From JAGQKC01 sp965223675 (GTDB lineage: Bacteria > Nitrospirota > Nitrospiria > Nitrospirales > UBA8639), in contig OZ245013.1 in NCBI GenBank assembly GCA_965223675.1, forward strand, positions 4,154,001 through 4,218,000: 64,000 nt of DNA. The letters run 5' to 3'. The translations under genes were made by a program, and so were the position numbers. A model generated the notes under the pieces. It made no database searches. It saw only the letters and a list, made by a program, of their open reading frames with translations, and was not told the DNA's origin. Positions 1 to 9,184 of this stretch are shown one piece after another. The first letter of the stretch is position 1; each line of letters starts with the position of its first letter.

Positions 1-326
1 CCAACTCACCCCCCATCGTAAGCCGAACTTTTTTTCTTTCCTGTTTTCATCTTTCTACCTACCCTAGTCGTCAGACTACTCAATGTAGTCCTCTTGGACA
101 CCCTATATCAGAATGTAAGTTTAAAACGGTCTGTGTCAGGGAAATTGGCAGCAAGGTTTCGAAAATTCTATAAAATATACAGAAATGAACAAGAAGGAGG
201 ATGAAGCGTGTGATAACAGCTCAAGTTGGTGCTGGTTTAACCGATGAGATAGAAGTATCTAAAATGAACTGAGGCGCCTTAATCGCTCTGTTCATAGCCC
301 CTGACATGTAACGGAAAGCTTTCCCT
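1..326. other. Left-edge intergenic region
   Basis: No gene enters from the left edge on either strand as far as can be seen. The region holds the 5' flank of the HDOD gene and one very short open frame with a strong ribosome-binding sequence, listed separately. The first 100 bases are pyrimidine-rich and show no clear motif. Confidence 0.5.
201..272 (+). CDS. Possible 23-residue small peptide upstream of HDOD gene
   Basis: A tiny frame of 24 codons including the stop follows a strong Shine-Dalgarno run (AAGGAGG at 194-200). The ATG at 201 sits too close to that run; an in-frame GTG at 210 has about 9 bases of spacing and would be the better start, giving about 20 residues. The HDOD gene downstream has a much weaker ribosome-binding site. 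The strong site may therefore drive a leader peptide or a small protein. Nothing in the peptide is recognisable, and it could be chance. Confidence 0.25.
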   Translation: MKRVITAQVGAGLTDEIEVSKMN

Positions 327-1256
327 ATGGATCAACAACTTGTTCAGCGCATCAAGAATTGTAAGACACTTCCCGCCATTCCCAGTCTCCCTTTGCAAGT
401 TTTGCAGATGTGTCGAGATGAATCGGCAGATTGTCAAAAAATGGCAGATATTATCAGTAAAGATCCGTCTTTTGTCGCCAAATTATTGAATGTTGCCAAT
501 TCAAGCTTTTATGGTGGTGCCCGGCATAAAGTGACGACGGTGACTCAAGCCGTAACGCTCTTAGGCATGAACTCGATTGCGACGCTTGCGTTTTGCTTTT
601 CTCTATACCGCGATTTGCGTAAAAAAGGTGGTGTGGCCTTTGATCATAATCGTCATTGGCATCGTTCAATTTTGTCAAGTGTGGCAGCGCGGGTGGTCGG
701 GAAGTGGGCGCAAGTTCCCAACTATGAAGAGATCTTTCTTGCCTCTCTGATACAGGACTTGGGAATGTTGGTCCTAAGCGAAGTGTTTATGGGGGAATAT
801 GGAGAAATTTATAATAATGCAGGAACCAACCATCAGGTGTTACAGGAATTTGAGCGAGAACGGTTTGGTAGTGACCATAGTGAAATAGGAGCGTGGCTTG
901 CTGAAACTTGGGAATTGCCTGAAATGATGTCCGCTGCTGTGCGTGGAAGTCATCATTCTGACCTAGCAGAAGACTCAGAAGATTTTCGAACAACAATTGT
1001 ATGTGTCATGTTATCCGGTCGCTTAGCCGACCTGTGGTGTGATCCTGCCGGCGAGAACACCTTTCATGACATACTTGCCTTGTGCCAGCAATACTTTACG
1101 ATGGAAGCTCAGGATCTGGTGGAAATTTTGTCGAATATTGCGGAAGCGATTCCAGAATTTTCTTCATTCTTTCAGATCAATCTTGGGAGTGATGAAGAAA
1201 TTCAAGGCGTCGTGAGTATGGCAGAACAGACTCTCCTGACCCCCATTGCTCAATAG
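327..1256 (+). CDS. HDOD domain protein
   Basis: A 309-residue cytoplasmic protein whose N-terminal 210 residues fit the HDOD domain, a non-catalytic relative of HD phosphohydrolases found in signalling proteins. The usual HD metal motif is degenerate (QDLG at residues 143-146), as expected for HDOD rather than an active phosphodiesterase. The helical start with 'LPAIPSLP' and the later 'AVTLLGMNSI' are family hallmarks. There is no receiver or other partner domain. The C-terminal third is not recognised. The neighbouring STAS gene (1558-1872, minus) is another signalling module. The exact partner and pathway cannot be read from the sequence. The ATG start has only a weak GGAAAG upstream. Confidence 0.85.
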   Translation: MDQQLVQRIKNCKTLPAIPSLPLQVLQMCRDESADCQKMADIISKDPSFVAKLLNVANSSFYGGARHKVTTVTQAVTLLGMNSIATLAFCFSLYRDLRKKGGVAFDHNRHWHRSILSSVAARVVGKWAQVPNYEEIFLASLIQDLGMLVLSEVFMGEYGEIYNNAGTNHQVLQEFERERFGSDHSEIGAWLAETWELPEMMSAAVRGSHHSDLAEDSEDFRTTIVCVMLSGRLADLWCDPAGENTFHDILALCQQYFTMEAQDLVEILSNIAEAIPEFSSFFQINLGSDEEIQGVVSMAEQTLLTPIAQ

Positions 1257-1557
1257 TTTTCTACTTCCTTGGACTATTGCTTCTCCTTGCGAAATTGCAT
1301 GATATTTCCCCACCGTAGAAACTTTCCGTTGGATCATTGACTAGTATATAAAAGTTCAAACCTAGGGACATGGTACGCGTATCCTTCAGGTAAAAACGCG
1401 AAGGAGGCCATCTTCAAAAGGATTGTGTGATCATACAGGATTTCGGTTTGAAGAGAATGCGAGTGAAGTCGTTTTTTTATTTATAGCCGTTCTCTACAGC
1501 TTTAAGTAATTATCGTAAGTTATCACGATGTGCCAGCCGGGTTGGTATGGCTGGGGG
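1257..1557. other. Convergent intergenic region, nothing recognised
   Basis: This spacer lies between the ends of the HDOD and STAS genes. A short CCAGCC/GGCTGG inverted repeat (1533-1538 and 1549-1554) could form a 6 bp hairpin at the end of the STAS transcript, but no U-run follows it. No coding frame is convincing. Confidence 0.4.
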
Positions 1558-1872
1558 TTATTTGGTTTCGCTATAACCTGGCTCAAGTGTCTGAGCGTTC
1601 AGTTCAGTCAGAATCGTCTTAATGGATGCAGGGGCGTTCAGGACGGTACCTTCTATGCCAAGCTGGCGTACGGTATGCAGCGCAAAGCACAATGTTCCCA
1701 AACTCATCTTCTCCACAGAGGTTACATCTGCAAGGTTTAATTGAAGTTGCTTGCTTCCAAGCGCATGGGCGTGACGAATAGCACGCTCACAAGCAGGACC
1801 AACCGTGTGATCTAACGTGCCTTTGAAACGAACTTCTAGTCGATCAGGGTAAATATGCTCTGTAATTGTCAT
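1558..1872 (-). CDS. STAS domain protein (anti-sigma antagonist-like)
   Basis: A 104-residue single-domain protein with the alternating strand/helix pattern of STAS domains, which bind anti-sigma factor kinases or act as phospho-switch partners. Strands around residues 10-18 and 44-50 ('LQLNLADVTSV') and the loop 'VEKMSLGTL' correspond to the region holding the phosphorylated serine. The usual D-S-S/S-G core is replaced by K-M-S-L-G, so one serine remains but its context is unusual. No kinase or phosphatase gene lies nearby. ATG start, with a GGAGG about 6 bases upstream on the minus strand. Confidence 0.7.
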   Translation of the reverse strand: MTITEHIYPDRLEVRFKGTLDHTVGPACERAIRHAHALGSKQLQLNLADVTSVEKMSLGTLCFALHTVRQLGIEGTVLNAPASIKTILTELNAQTLEPGYSETK

Positions 1873-2367
1873 ATGTACCTCCTTGAGCTAAAGATACTTT
1901 TTCAGTACACATGAAAGAAGAACCTATTGACCATTCCTCAAAAAGGGTAGGGAGAATTACTGAAAACTGTTCAATGCCGACACTCATGGAATACGTGAGT
2001 TGTCGCTGAAAAATATGAAAGTCCTGTGTTGATTGATAGGTTCTTATGCTTTGTGGTGTGAGTTTGTGGAAATTCTTTTTGATTATTCATTTTCTTGAGA
2101 ATGTGGTATGCAGTCTGTGAATTCCCCAACCTCCCGGAAGAAAATTTTTTCAGCAGCAACTCGATAATTACTTGAATAGCGGATTCCGTTGGCTCAGTGC
2201 ATGGAGCGGGTTGGGCCCATGTCTGTGGTGCGCGGAAGCCCAGGTTGATCGTTTGCTTACTCGTGTGCAAATGAGTCCCCTAAGTTCTGCAGGATTAGCC
2301 GCAGGGTGTAGAGCAGCTTTGCATGAAGCAGTAGTCACAGCATTCCCCCTACTATACCGGAAGAAAT
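1873..2367. other. Intergenic region, nothing confident
   Basis: About 500 bases between the STAS gene and the end of the lipoprotein gene. Open frames on both strands (99 codons minus with a TTG start, 80 codons plus) have no ribosome-binding site, no family resemblance and atypical composition, so I do not call them. Confidence 0.4.
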
Positions 2368-3990
2368 CTATTCTGAGCTTAGATTTTGTAGAAATAGCAC
2401 CGCGTGGTCATTAAAGGGAGGAGTGAATGTGGCTATCCCAGTATCTCTGTGAATCTCCCCGGTCTGGGCAATCTGGTCGGTCTCTGGGTTAAACCATTCA
2501 TAATGAAAATTTCCAGTTTGTAGGTCAAGTTCAAATGGAAAGCCGTGAGCACTACCATCCAGCCCCTTACGAGGTTGGTAGATGATATAGATATGACCGG
2601 GATCTGCGAGACAATATCTAGTAGATGATAGTGAGTTATGAGGCCTCATCCGTGCTAAATCTATCATGTCGGCATAGCGCGCTATCGCCTGCATGGCCGC
2701 TGAGTCATCCGGCGTCACCCAGTCTGCACCTTGTTCGGGGTCACCCTCGACCGCGTTCATGCTATGACCTCGTGTGAAGGTTCTCCATTGCCACGATCGC
2801 ATCCCGGGCCCTCCATGGAGGCTTGGGTGGATATGATCTGTATCTGCAATGACCACTTTTGCTCCTGTTGCAGCTGGTGGGTCTTTCTTCCAACGTTCAT
2901 CTCCGTGCCAGCGGGATCCGTTTGGAGAGACATACTCCGCAGGACTCTCAAAGAGATACGGGTTCCAATCATCTGTCATAGAGCTATCTGGCGTCGGGCG
3001 TATGTTTGAGATCCCGACGGGATGAGGCCCGAATCCTCTCTGACGTTCGTAGCTGTGGATAAGGTTGATCACATGATACATCCAATCTTTCACGCGAATG
3101 ACATGGTGACACATTCCATCCACGTCGGTGGCGACCGTTTCGTTAGAGATTTCATACAAGACGTTATCTAAGTCCCCAATCGTTTCTATCACTTTTGCCA
3201 CGTAGGCATCGTGGATGGCGTTGACCTTAGGGTTGACACGAGTATGGACTTCCCACCCCCTACCATCATGATCGTAATCACCGTTGATTGCATTGATATT
3301 ATTCTGGAGATTCAACGGGTGTCCTTCCCACTGCGTATTTGCTTGAACCCCTAATCCTTCAATACTCCAACCCTGAAACAACATGACGGAGACCCAGATT
3401 CCGCTTTCACCAGCTTTGATGATACGTCGGCGAAGACGATCAAAATATGCCTGATCGAAAGCCTCAAGATTAAACTTTGGTAACCCGTCGATGGCATGTC
3501 CTGGCCCTGTTCGCTGATAGACGTGAGGAGGCAAGACCACACTCGCTTGACCTTTTGGCCTCACTTCGTCGCCATCTGATATCCGCCAGAAGTGTTCCCA
3601 AACCCATAGGCGTAAAAAATTGTGGCTATAGTGTTTGAGTTGTGCGATAAAGGCTTCGAAGTCAAAAGGTGGGGCACCATGATGGTCCACTTCTTGTAAT
3701 GTGCGAAAGTGATCGAAGCCATGCAGAAACACAGCCTTTCCTGTCAATGTGTCCTGAAAATATGCTGGATTAGTGGGATGGACCACGAGTCGGCCTGGAG
3801 ACTGGTGAGGTTTGGGAATAGATTTGCGTGAGTGGTTCTTCATTTGGTCATGTAGAGTTTTCTCATGCACCTGTTGAACGCTAGAAGGTCTACAGGATTG
3901 TTGGTCAAATACTTCGCTGCAACCTTGAACAAGAATCAAGCCACTTAGTAGCAGTGCCCACTGACACGTTTTCCAAGATGTATCACGCAT
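2368..3990 (-). CDS. Glycoside-hydrolase-like lipoprotein
   Basis: Predicted lipoprotein of 540 residues. The frame is open 34 codons further upstream, but the ATG at 3990 is preceded by AGGA at good spacing and begins a typical lipoprotein signal: charged start, hydrophobic core and lipobox 'LVQGC'. The mature part resembles cellulase-like (beta/alpha)8 proteins often annotated DUF4038 or putative collagenase: 'FLHGFDHF', 'HNFLRLWVWEHFW', a conserved N-E pair in 'YEISNETV', and a late 'GGPGMRSWQWRTF'. NE in that context is the usual acid/base position of clan GH-A hydrolases. The C-terminal 80 residues look like a small beta-sandwich. The substrate cannot be told. The gene is isolated, with no sugar transporter nearby. 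Confidence 0.7.
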   Translation of the reverse strand: MRDTSWKTCQWALLLSGLILVQGCSEVFDQQSCRPSSVQQVHEKTLHDQMKNHSRKSIPKPHQSPGRLVVHPTNPAYFQDTLTGKAVFLHGFDHFRTLQEVDHHGAPPFDFEAFIAQLKHYSHNFLRLWVWEHFWRISDGDEVRPKGQASVVLPPHVYQRTGPGHAIDGLPKFNLEAFDQAYFDRLRRRIIKAGESGIWVSVMLFQGWSIEGLGVQANTQWEGHPLNLQNNINAINGDYDHDGRGWEVHTRVNPKVNAIHDAYVAKVIETIGDLDNVLYEISNETVATDVDGMCHHVIRVKDWMYHVINLIHSYERQRGFGPHPVGISNIRPTPDSSMTDDWNPYLFESPAEYVSPNGSRWHGDERWKKDPPAATGAKVVIADTDHIHPSLHGGPGMRSWQWRTFTRGHSMNAVEGDPEQGADWVTPDDSAAMQAIARYADMIDLARMRPHNSLSSTRYCLADPGHIYIIYQPRKGLDGSAHGFPFELDLQTGNFHYEWFNPETDQIAQTGEIHRDTGIATFTPPFNDHAVLFLQNLSSE

Positions 3991-4361
3991 ACACTTCCTG
4001 GAGATATAGCTGACGATGTCACTATGAGCAAGATATAACATAGAGACAATTATGGGTTCGATACTAGAAAAAACGAAAACGTCACATTGCAATCACATTG
4101 AATAAAGAAATGTACTCAGTCAACAGGAGTGAAACTTGCTTTTTAGTAAGACGAATCATATGAGTGTGAATGCTGGGAGGCTTCTCGATTGAAGAGTTCT
4201 TTAAGATAGATTTCTAGAAATAATCGAATATTGTTCGCGGCAGAACAATTCGAAAGTCAATAATCGGTCGGTGAGGATTTGCGTATTGAAGTTGACGGGC
4301 CCATCAAGGGATCTGTATAAAGTTTGCTAGCCTCATGTTTCACATGCTTAACACTCCGACT
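3991..4361. other. Divergent spacer before tRNA-Arg
   Basis: This holds the 5' flank of the minus-strand lipoprotein gene and the promoter of the tRNA gene. No coding frame is supported. Confidence 0.4.
4292..4321 (+). promoter_or_regulatory. Sigma-70-type promoter for tRNA-Arg
   Basis: TTGACG at 4292-4297 and TATAAA at 4316-4321 are separated by 18 bases and lie 40 bases before the tRNA. This is a good match to the housekeeping consensus. Confidence 0.6.
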
Positions 4362-4437
4362 GCGCCCGTAGCTCAATGGATAGAGCACCTGACTACGGAT
4401 CAGGAGGTTGGGGGTTCGACTCCCTCCGGGCGCGCCA
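4362..4437 (+). tRNA. tRNA-Arg(ACG)
   Basis: The cloverleaf folds fully by hand. The acceptor stem is GCGCCCG with CGGGCGC, the D-arm GCTC/GAGC, the anticodon stem CCTGA/TCAGG with loop CTACGGA giving anticodon ACG, and the T-arm GGGGG/CCCTC with TTCGACT. The discriminator is G and the CCA is encoded. A34 would be edited to inosine by TadA. Total length is 76 bases. A protein-like frame on the opposite strand here is only the antisense of this tRNA. Confidence 0.97.
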
Positions 4438-5112
4438 ATCCCAGAGTTTTCTTTATCTAGCTGGTTTCTAGTTTCCGACCTCTGTTGTAGCCAGCCTATC
4501 CCCTCAAGCGTTGCTCTGAACTTTTGGGAACCGTGAGAACTCATCAGAAAATGATGAGTGGGGTGGGCTCTTTGTTTGGTGAGATCTGGGTCTGGGTTGT
4601 TGTTACTCGACCTTCTCGAGCCCGCCCCACTTGATATGAAGACTGGTTGCTCAGCGATGAATCGTAGGGTGAGTGGATCGCCGAGCAACCGCAACTCCGA
4701 AGACCCGACTCTTCTAGAGCTGCACCCTGAGAGGAGGAGTGCTCCTGAGTAGGGTACTTATATTTTACTCCCCATAAGGTTTCTGATTCAAATGGTCTCC
4801 TGTTGGTTTGTTGCTAGCCTTGAGTAAATGGACTTTTTTCGTTTCTAGGCTTTTCTTGAATTGCTAAACACTAGCACACAAGATTGTTGACAACAATTTC
4901 TAGCGCAGACGAGTACGCATGTCTGATCTTTCTTGAATACGAACATGTCATAAAGTAAAAAAAATAACGATATGTGCATCTATGATTTTTTATCGATTTT
5001 TGATTCATTTTCTTTTGATGTGTGTAGCTCTTTGTTGTTCTTTTGTTCCATTAAATGACTCACTTGAAGTGACCGATAATCGAGTGATATTGGATTTTAT
5101 AGAGAGGGCTCA
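4438..5112. other. Structured non-coding stretch after tRNA-Arg
   Basis: A 675-base gap with no supported gene. Between 4539 and 4690 it is rich in inverted repeats: a perfect 8 bp hairpin with a GAAAA loop (4539-4546/4552-4559), a 15-base pair of arms with two mismatches (4556-4570/4618-4632), and a 14-base pair with one mismatch (4645-4658/4677-4690). From 4750 on it is AT-rich and featureless. Confidence 0.6.
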
Positions 5113-5583
5113 ATGTCACTTATCACGCGATTATTTCTATGTGTTGGTTGGACTCTGGTTTATCTTGTCATTTCAACAAGTCAATTATGGGCTGGTCCCA
5201 CGTTTCTCAATCGACAAGCCTATCCCATTAACTTGGCCTTGCATGAAATGGGTCCTTACCACAAGAATTACCTTCGGACATTTGAAGTGTGGACCCAGTG
5301 GAATAATGACGCGAGTGATGACGTGAAAGTAAATATTCTCTTCACGTTTTATGATAGCGATTCTGGCGGATCAAGAATGGGTGAGGATGGAAAAGACGAC
5401 ATCCTGATGAGTGTGATGCAGTCGGTCACGATACCTGGCCAAGTGAGTAATTGGGAAAAAACCTTCTATCTCACGGCTATTGGCGGGAAAATCAATCAAG
5501 GGTTTGACCATCTTGAAGAAGGCGCAGGTCTTGAACTGTACGTGGATGCACAAGTGACTTCTATTCAATACCTTTCTGAGTAA
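5113..5583 (+). CDS. Exported protein of unknown function
   Basis: A 156-residue protein with an N-terminal signal peptide (hydrophobic residues 5-25, probable cleavage after 'LWA' near residue 27). The mature 130 residues look like an all-beta secreted domain. They contain an acidic run 'DSDSGG...DGKDD' that could bind calcium and alternating hydrophobic strands. No family is recognised. The ATG is preceded by GAGAGGG at 4-5 bases. The upstream overlapping frame that starts at 4982 lacks a ribosome-binding site and is not preferred. It converges with the TPR/oxygenase gene. Confidence 0.6.
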   Translation: MSLITRLFLCVGWTLVYLVISTSQLWAGPTFLNRQAYPINLALHEMGPYHKNYLRTFEVWTQWNNDASDDVKVNILFTFYDSDSGGSRMGEDGKDDILMSVMQSVTIPGQVSNWEKTFYLTAIGGKINQGFDHLEEGAGLELYVDAQVTSIQYLSE

Positions 5584-5775
5584 AACGCCTCAGATCTTCC
5601 TCATGAACTAGATTTTTGACTTTTCGTGAAGGGTAAATGGGTGGCTACGAAGTCGCTCTAGCTCTTCGTATGTTGTATGCGCCGGCACATGTCTGTGCTT
5701 CAATCCACGTGGTTTTGCCATCGTCGGTCATTTGTGAAACAGAAGCAGATCTTTTGTTTTCTTTCGAAACACGGA

Positions 5776-7488
5776 TCACGAAATACGTGTTTGGGCTTGT
5801 TGGCGATAGCCATACAATAATGTGACATTGATACGACGGCTTTCATACTCATCTTTAAAGTTCAACGTATCGGTTTCATGGAAGAGATTGGAATTGAACA
5901 TCAATGCGCGGTTTTGACGGTGCGGCACGGTAATCGCCTTGGCATGATATCGTTCTAAAAAATCTCGAATTTTTTGGTTGTTTCTATCGCTATTATAGGT
6001 CTTAAAGTCCCACTCGTCAGGAGCTTCTTTATCCCAAACAACTAATCCTCCATTCGTCGGATCGAGATTCGCATCATCAGGCGTAATCCAGAAATTGACA
6101 TTGACAGCCGCAGCATCAGCATGCATGTTGAGACCTTGTAATTCACTGTCGTATTTAAATGCCCAGGCTTGTGCGAGACGATGATGTTTGAAAATGCCAG
6201 GGAAACGTAGCCGTAACTCCTCGGCAATTTGCAGTAGCAATGGACAAGCGAACCCTTCAGCTAGAAATGCTCCGAGATATCCATTGTGGTAATCTTTTTT
6301 CCAAATCGTGGCCTCTAGGCAAAACCGGCGAAGATTCGTTAATGCTTCTTCATTTAAGAGCTGATCAACAAAGGTGAGCTCTGGCTGCTTGGCATGGTAG
6401 TTCGCTTCTATGGCTGCCACATCGAGATGTGGATTCAATGTTCCTCCGGATAGGACGTTGGCTACTCCATGATATCGAATACTATTGAACGATGGAGCGA
6501 GATGTCGTCTGTCTTCTATCGACAAACGAATAACGCCAGAATGGTTTCTCTGGGATTGGATCTGACCTCGAATCATCTGTAATGTTTCAATGTACGAACC
6601 TGGTAGTTCCTGAACAAGATCATGTCTTTGAAGGTAGAGCATTTGTTCCAAATCGTGCTTGATACGTGCGGACGTGGTTGTCTGTATGTGGACTGGTCTG
6701 CCATGGTTATGAGTAAGTTCTGCCGATCGTTGAAAACACCTTAACGCTTCGTCCAAGTGCTTTTTCCACAATAGTGTCAATCCAAGATGGTAGTGAGCAT
6801 TGGAATAGGTAGGCTTGCAAGTAATAGCTTGCTGGAAAGCATGAGCCGCCTCGTCCAATTTTCCTTCGTCTTTTAATGCGACACCTAAATTATTATGGGC
6901 TTCGGCATGAGAAGGATTGATCTCTAAGGCCAAACGGTATTGCCTGATGGCCTCATTGATTCTCTTTTTCCCCTTATAGATAACCCCCAAGTTATTGTGA
7001 GCTTCACCGGATTTGGGCCTAATGCGCAAGACAGACTCAAATGCTTGGACGGCCTGCTCGAGCTTCCCCTGTATTCGGTAGACATTCCCCAGATTGTTGA
7101 GTGCCTCGACGTAGGAAGGGTTGATGTGCACCGCTTGGCGGTACGCAGTTACCGAGTCGTCGAACTTCCCTTCCTTTTCGCATGCGAGACCAAGGTTGAA
7201 ATGATAATGAGGTTTTTTAGGATCAGAGGCAATGGCTTGGGAAATCAACTGTGCAGCTTTGTTTGTGTCGCCGCGTTGCAAATACGTTAATCCTAGAAGA
7301 TGGAGTGAGTCGGGGTGAGTCGGGTATTGGTCAAGTATTTGCTGATAGCGTGTTTCAGCCTGGGTAAATTGCAGGGCTTTGTGATGAGCAACGGCCTGTG
7401 AAAAAACTGCGTGGAGGTTAGAGGGAAGGCGCACCTCACTGGGCTTTCTCTTGATTTTTTCTACACGTCTTCGTGTGGCCCGGCTCAT
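5776..7488 (-). CDS. TPR protein fused to 2-oxoglutarate/Fe(II) oxygenase-like domain
   Basis: A 570-residue protein with a short basic start (residues 1-18), then about seven tetratricopeptide repeats (roughly 28-265) with the W/Y-L-G-Y-A-P spacing clear in 'AEAHNNLGVALKDEGKLDEA'. The C-terminal half (about 345-560) matches the double-stranded beta-helix oxygenase pattern: H456-x-D458 ('MHADAA'), a distal H537 in 'LFHETD' and an arginine at 551/552 for the 2-oxoglutarate carboxylate. Such TPR-oxygenases hydroxylate proteins or small molecules; the substrate is unknown. There is no signal peptide, so it is probably cytoplasmic. About 215 bases separate it from the HEAT gene upstream. Confidence 0.75.
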   Translation of the reverse strand: MSRATRRRVEKIKRKPSEVRLPSNLHAVFSQAVAHHKALQFTQAETRYQQILDQYPTHPDSLHLLGLTYLQRGDTNKAAQLISQAIASDPKKPHYHFNLGLACEKEGKFDDSVTAYRQAVHINPSYVEALNNLGNVYRIQGKLEQAVQAFESVLRIRPKSGEAHNNLGVIYKGKKRINEAIRQYRLALEINPSHAEAHNNLGVALKDEGKLDEAAHAFQQAITCKPTYSNAHYHLGLTLLWKKHLDEALRCFQRSAELTHNHGRPVHIQTTTSARIKHDLEQMLYLQRHDLVQELPGSYIETLQMIRGQIQSQRNHSGVIRLSIEDRRHLAPSFNSIRYHGVANVLSGGTLNPHLDVAAIEANYHAKQPELTFVDQLLNEEALTNLRRFCLEATIWKKDYHNGYLGAFLAEGFACPLLLQIAEELRLRFPGIFKHHRLAQAWAFKYDSELQGLNMHADAAAVNVNFWITPDDANLDPTNGGLVVWDKEAPDEWDFKTYNSDRNNQKIRDFLERYHAKAITVPHRQNRALMFNSNLFHETDTLNFKDEYESRRINVTLLYGYRQQAQTRIS

Positions 7489-7704
7489 GAATGTAAGAGA
7501 TGAGACGGCTGTCCAAATTCGTCAATTCCATAGGATGCGAATCGGGATAACCGTGTCTTGTTATTCGGGTTGTATGAAAAGAGAAAGTCTGTTCGCATGA
7601 TTCCTAGGTTCCAGTGCTTACAGTATGCGTTTGCTAATAAGGCGTGTTGTAAAGTGACAGAACTCGCGTTATGCGTTGGCTGGTCGCGGCCAAGCCTAAG
7701 GTGA

Positions 7705-8778
7705 TTATTCTCCGGAATGAGCATCTGGGTTGAGCTGCCACAAACTCCAGGAAAGCGCCTCTCGAAGTTTCTGCATTTCAGGTTCACGAGAGGGATCTGT
7801 CCACGCTTTTTGATTCAATACTGTAAGAGGTTCGACGGCCCTCTGGTCTGCGAGTTTCCCAAGCGCCAGCACAATTTCCGTCTGTACGGGAAGTTCGGTA
7901 GTTGGCTCTTTCAGTGCTGATAAAAATGGCGTAAAGACTGGAGCTTGCGAATTGTATGTGGCGATTTCACCAAGACCTCTCACGGCTGAGACTTTCAGAT
8001 GAGGATCCTTGGATGTATGTAAGATCTTGAGTAAGACTTCTGTCGCCTGTTCTCCCTGTCGTCCGATTGAGACTGCAGCCGCGGCCGCCAACCTAGGATC
8101 TTGTAACGCGGGTTCAAGGATCGGCAGCGTGTCAGGGTCTGAAATTCCACCTAAGAGAGATATGATGTTGAGTTTGAGGGCTTGAGATGTTTCATCGTTG
8201 TTCATGATCTGGCTCAGACGTTTGGTCTGACCCCATTCAGCGAGGAGCATATAGGGAAAGTCATCTTGTCCGAGGAGCTTTGCCAGCTCTGATAACGCGT
8301 ATTGACCTGAGTCGTTCACCCCTGCCTTTCGTGCTGCACGTCGTGCATTTTGGAAGTCAGTTCGAATTTCTTTTCGCCATGCCGTATCATGACCGTCAAG
8401 ACCATACGTGATTTGGCATGCGGGCCCTTTCCAATTACGAGATGGCGCATGCAGTGAATCGGCATCTCCTCCATAACGAGATGGTCCGATTCGGGTCTTA
8501 CGTTCTTCGCATTTAACTTTCACGATGACATCGTAAGGCTTATCAGGGTGTTGATGGATGACAAACCCCAGTCGAAGCAATCGGTCATTCACCACATGCT
8601 GAATTTTTCCAGGATTGACACTTCCTCGTTCTGTGAGTGCGACAGCTTGAAGAAGGACGGTCTTCGCATATTTCAGCGTACTCCGTTCTTCTGCCGATAA
8701 CGTTCGATCTCGTGCAAAGCCATCTTGTATCGTCAAGCTCAACAACATCAAATATACCAATAAGACTCTAGGGAACAT
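7705..8778 (-). CDS. Exported HEAT-repeat protein
   Basis: A 357-residue protein with a signal peptide (hydrophobic residues 5-20, cleavage near 'GFA'). The middle is unknown, and the C-terminal half is built of helical HEAT/PBS-lyase-type repeats ('DPHLKVSAVRGLGEIA', 'LPVQTEIVLALGKLAD'). A GTG three codons upstream (8787) overlaps the Shine-Dalgarno AAGGAG. The ATG at 8778 has 8 bases of spacing and is chosen. HEAT repeats in exported proteins usually serve as protein-binding scaffolds. No enzyme motif is visible. Confidence 0.7.
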   Translation of the reverse strand: MFPRVLLVYLMLLSLTIQDGFARDRTLSAEERSTLKYAKTVLLQAVALTERGSVNPGKIQHVVNDRLLRLGFVIHQHPDKPYDVIVKVKCEERKTRIGPSRYGGDADSLHAPSRNWKGPACQITYGLDGHDTAWRKEIRTDFQNARRAARKAGVNDSGQYALSELAKLLGQDDFPYMLLAEWGQTKRLSQIMNNDETSQALKLNIISLLGGISDPDTLPILEPALQDPRLAAAAAVSIGRQGEQATEVLLKILHTSKDPHLKVSAVRGLGEIATYNSQAPVFTPFLSALKEPTTELPVQTEIVLALGKLADQRAVEPLTVLNQKAWTDPSREPEMQKLREALSWSLWQLNPDAHSGE

Positions 8779-9184
8779 TCCATTCACTCCTTAGTAATGA
8801 AACTCATTCACGATGAGGCGTTGTCCCACGAATTATAAACAGCGCAGTGTCATATATGCCAAAATTTCGTATACCAACTATTGAGTAGACAGTGCAACGC
8901 CTCATCGTGAAAAATCTTCAGAATCGAGACCGGCAAGAGGTTATAGACCTAGGAGCATTATTAATAAATAGACATGTTGAGCCGAGAATCTCGTCATAAG
9001 CTATGGACATTGTCGCGTTCATCGGTGTGCATGAACGTCGTGCAATTTTGATGAATGCCTTTTCTTTGCTTGAAGAATGTTGTGTAGCATTCTGATAACC
9101 TTATGAGTTTTATTGATATGGAAGTTGATAAGAAAAAAGTATGTTAGGTTCATTGGAAATTTAAGAAAAGGCCCTATCGATACG
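8779..9184. other. Divergent spacer with long inverted repeat
   Basis: The main item is a perfect 16 bp inverted repeat, listed separately. The rest is AT-rich and probably contains promoters for both flanking genes. No gene is supported. Confidence 0.4.
8808..8910. repeat. Perfect 16 bp inverted repeat with 71-base centre
   Basis: TCACGATGAGGCGTTG at 8808-8823 reappears exactly inverted at 8895-8910. The arms are GC-richer than the surrounding DNA. Confidence 0.8.

Noticed and set aside
1971..2270. 99-codon minus-strand frame
   Set aside because: TTG start, no ribosome-binding site, low-complexity composition and no recognisable domain.
4257..4694. 145-codon minus-strand frame over tRNA-Arg
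   Set aside because: Contains the well-known antisense tRNA peptide ('SRTPNLLIRSQVLYPLS') and no ribosome-binding site; an artefact of the tRNA.
4982..5326. Hydrophobic plus-strand frame overlapping the exported protein at 5113
   Set aside because: No ribosome-binding site; the overlapping frame has a proper signal peptide and start.
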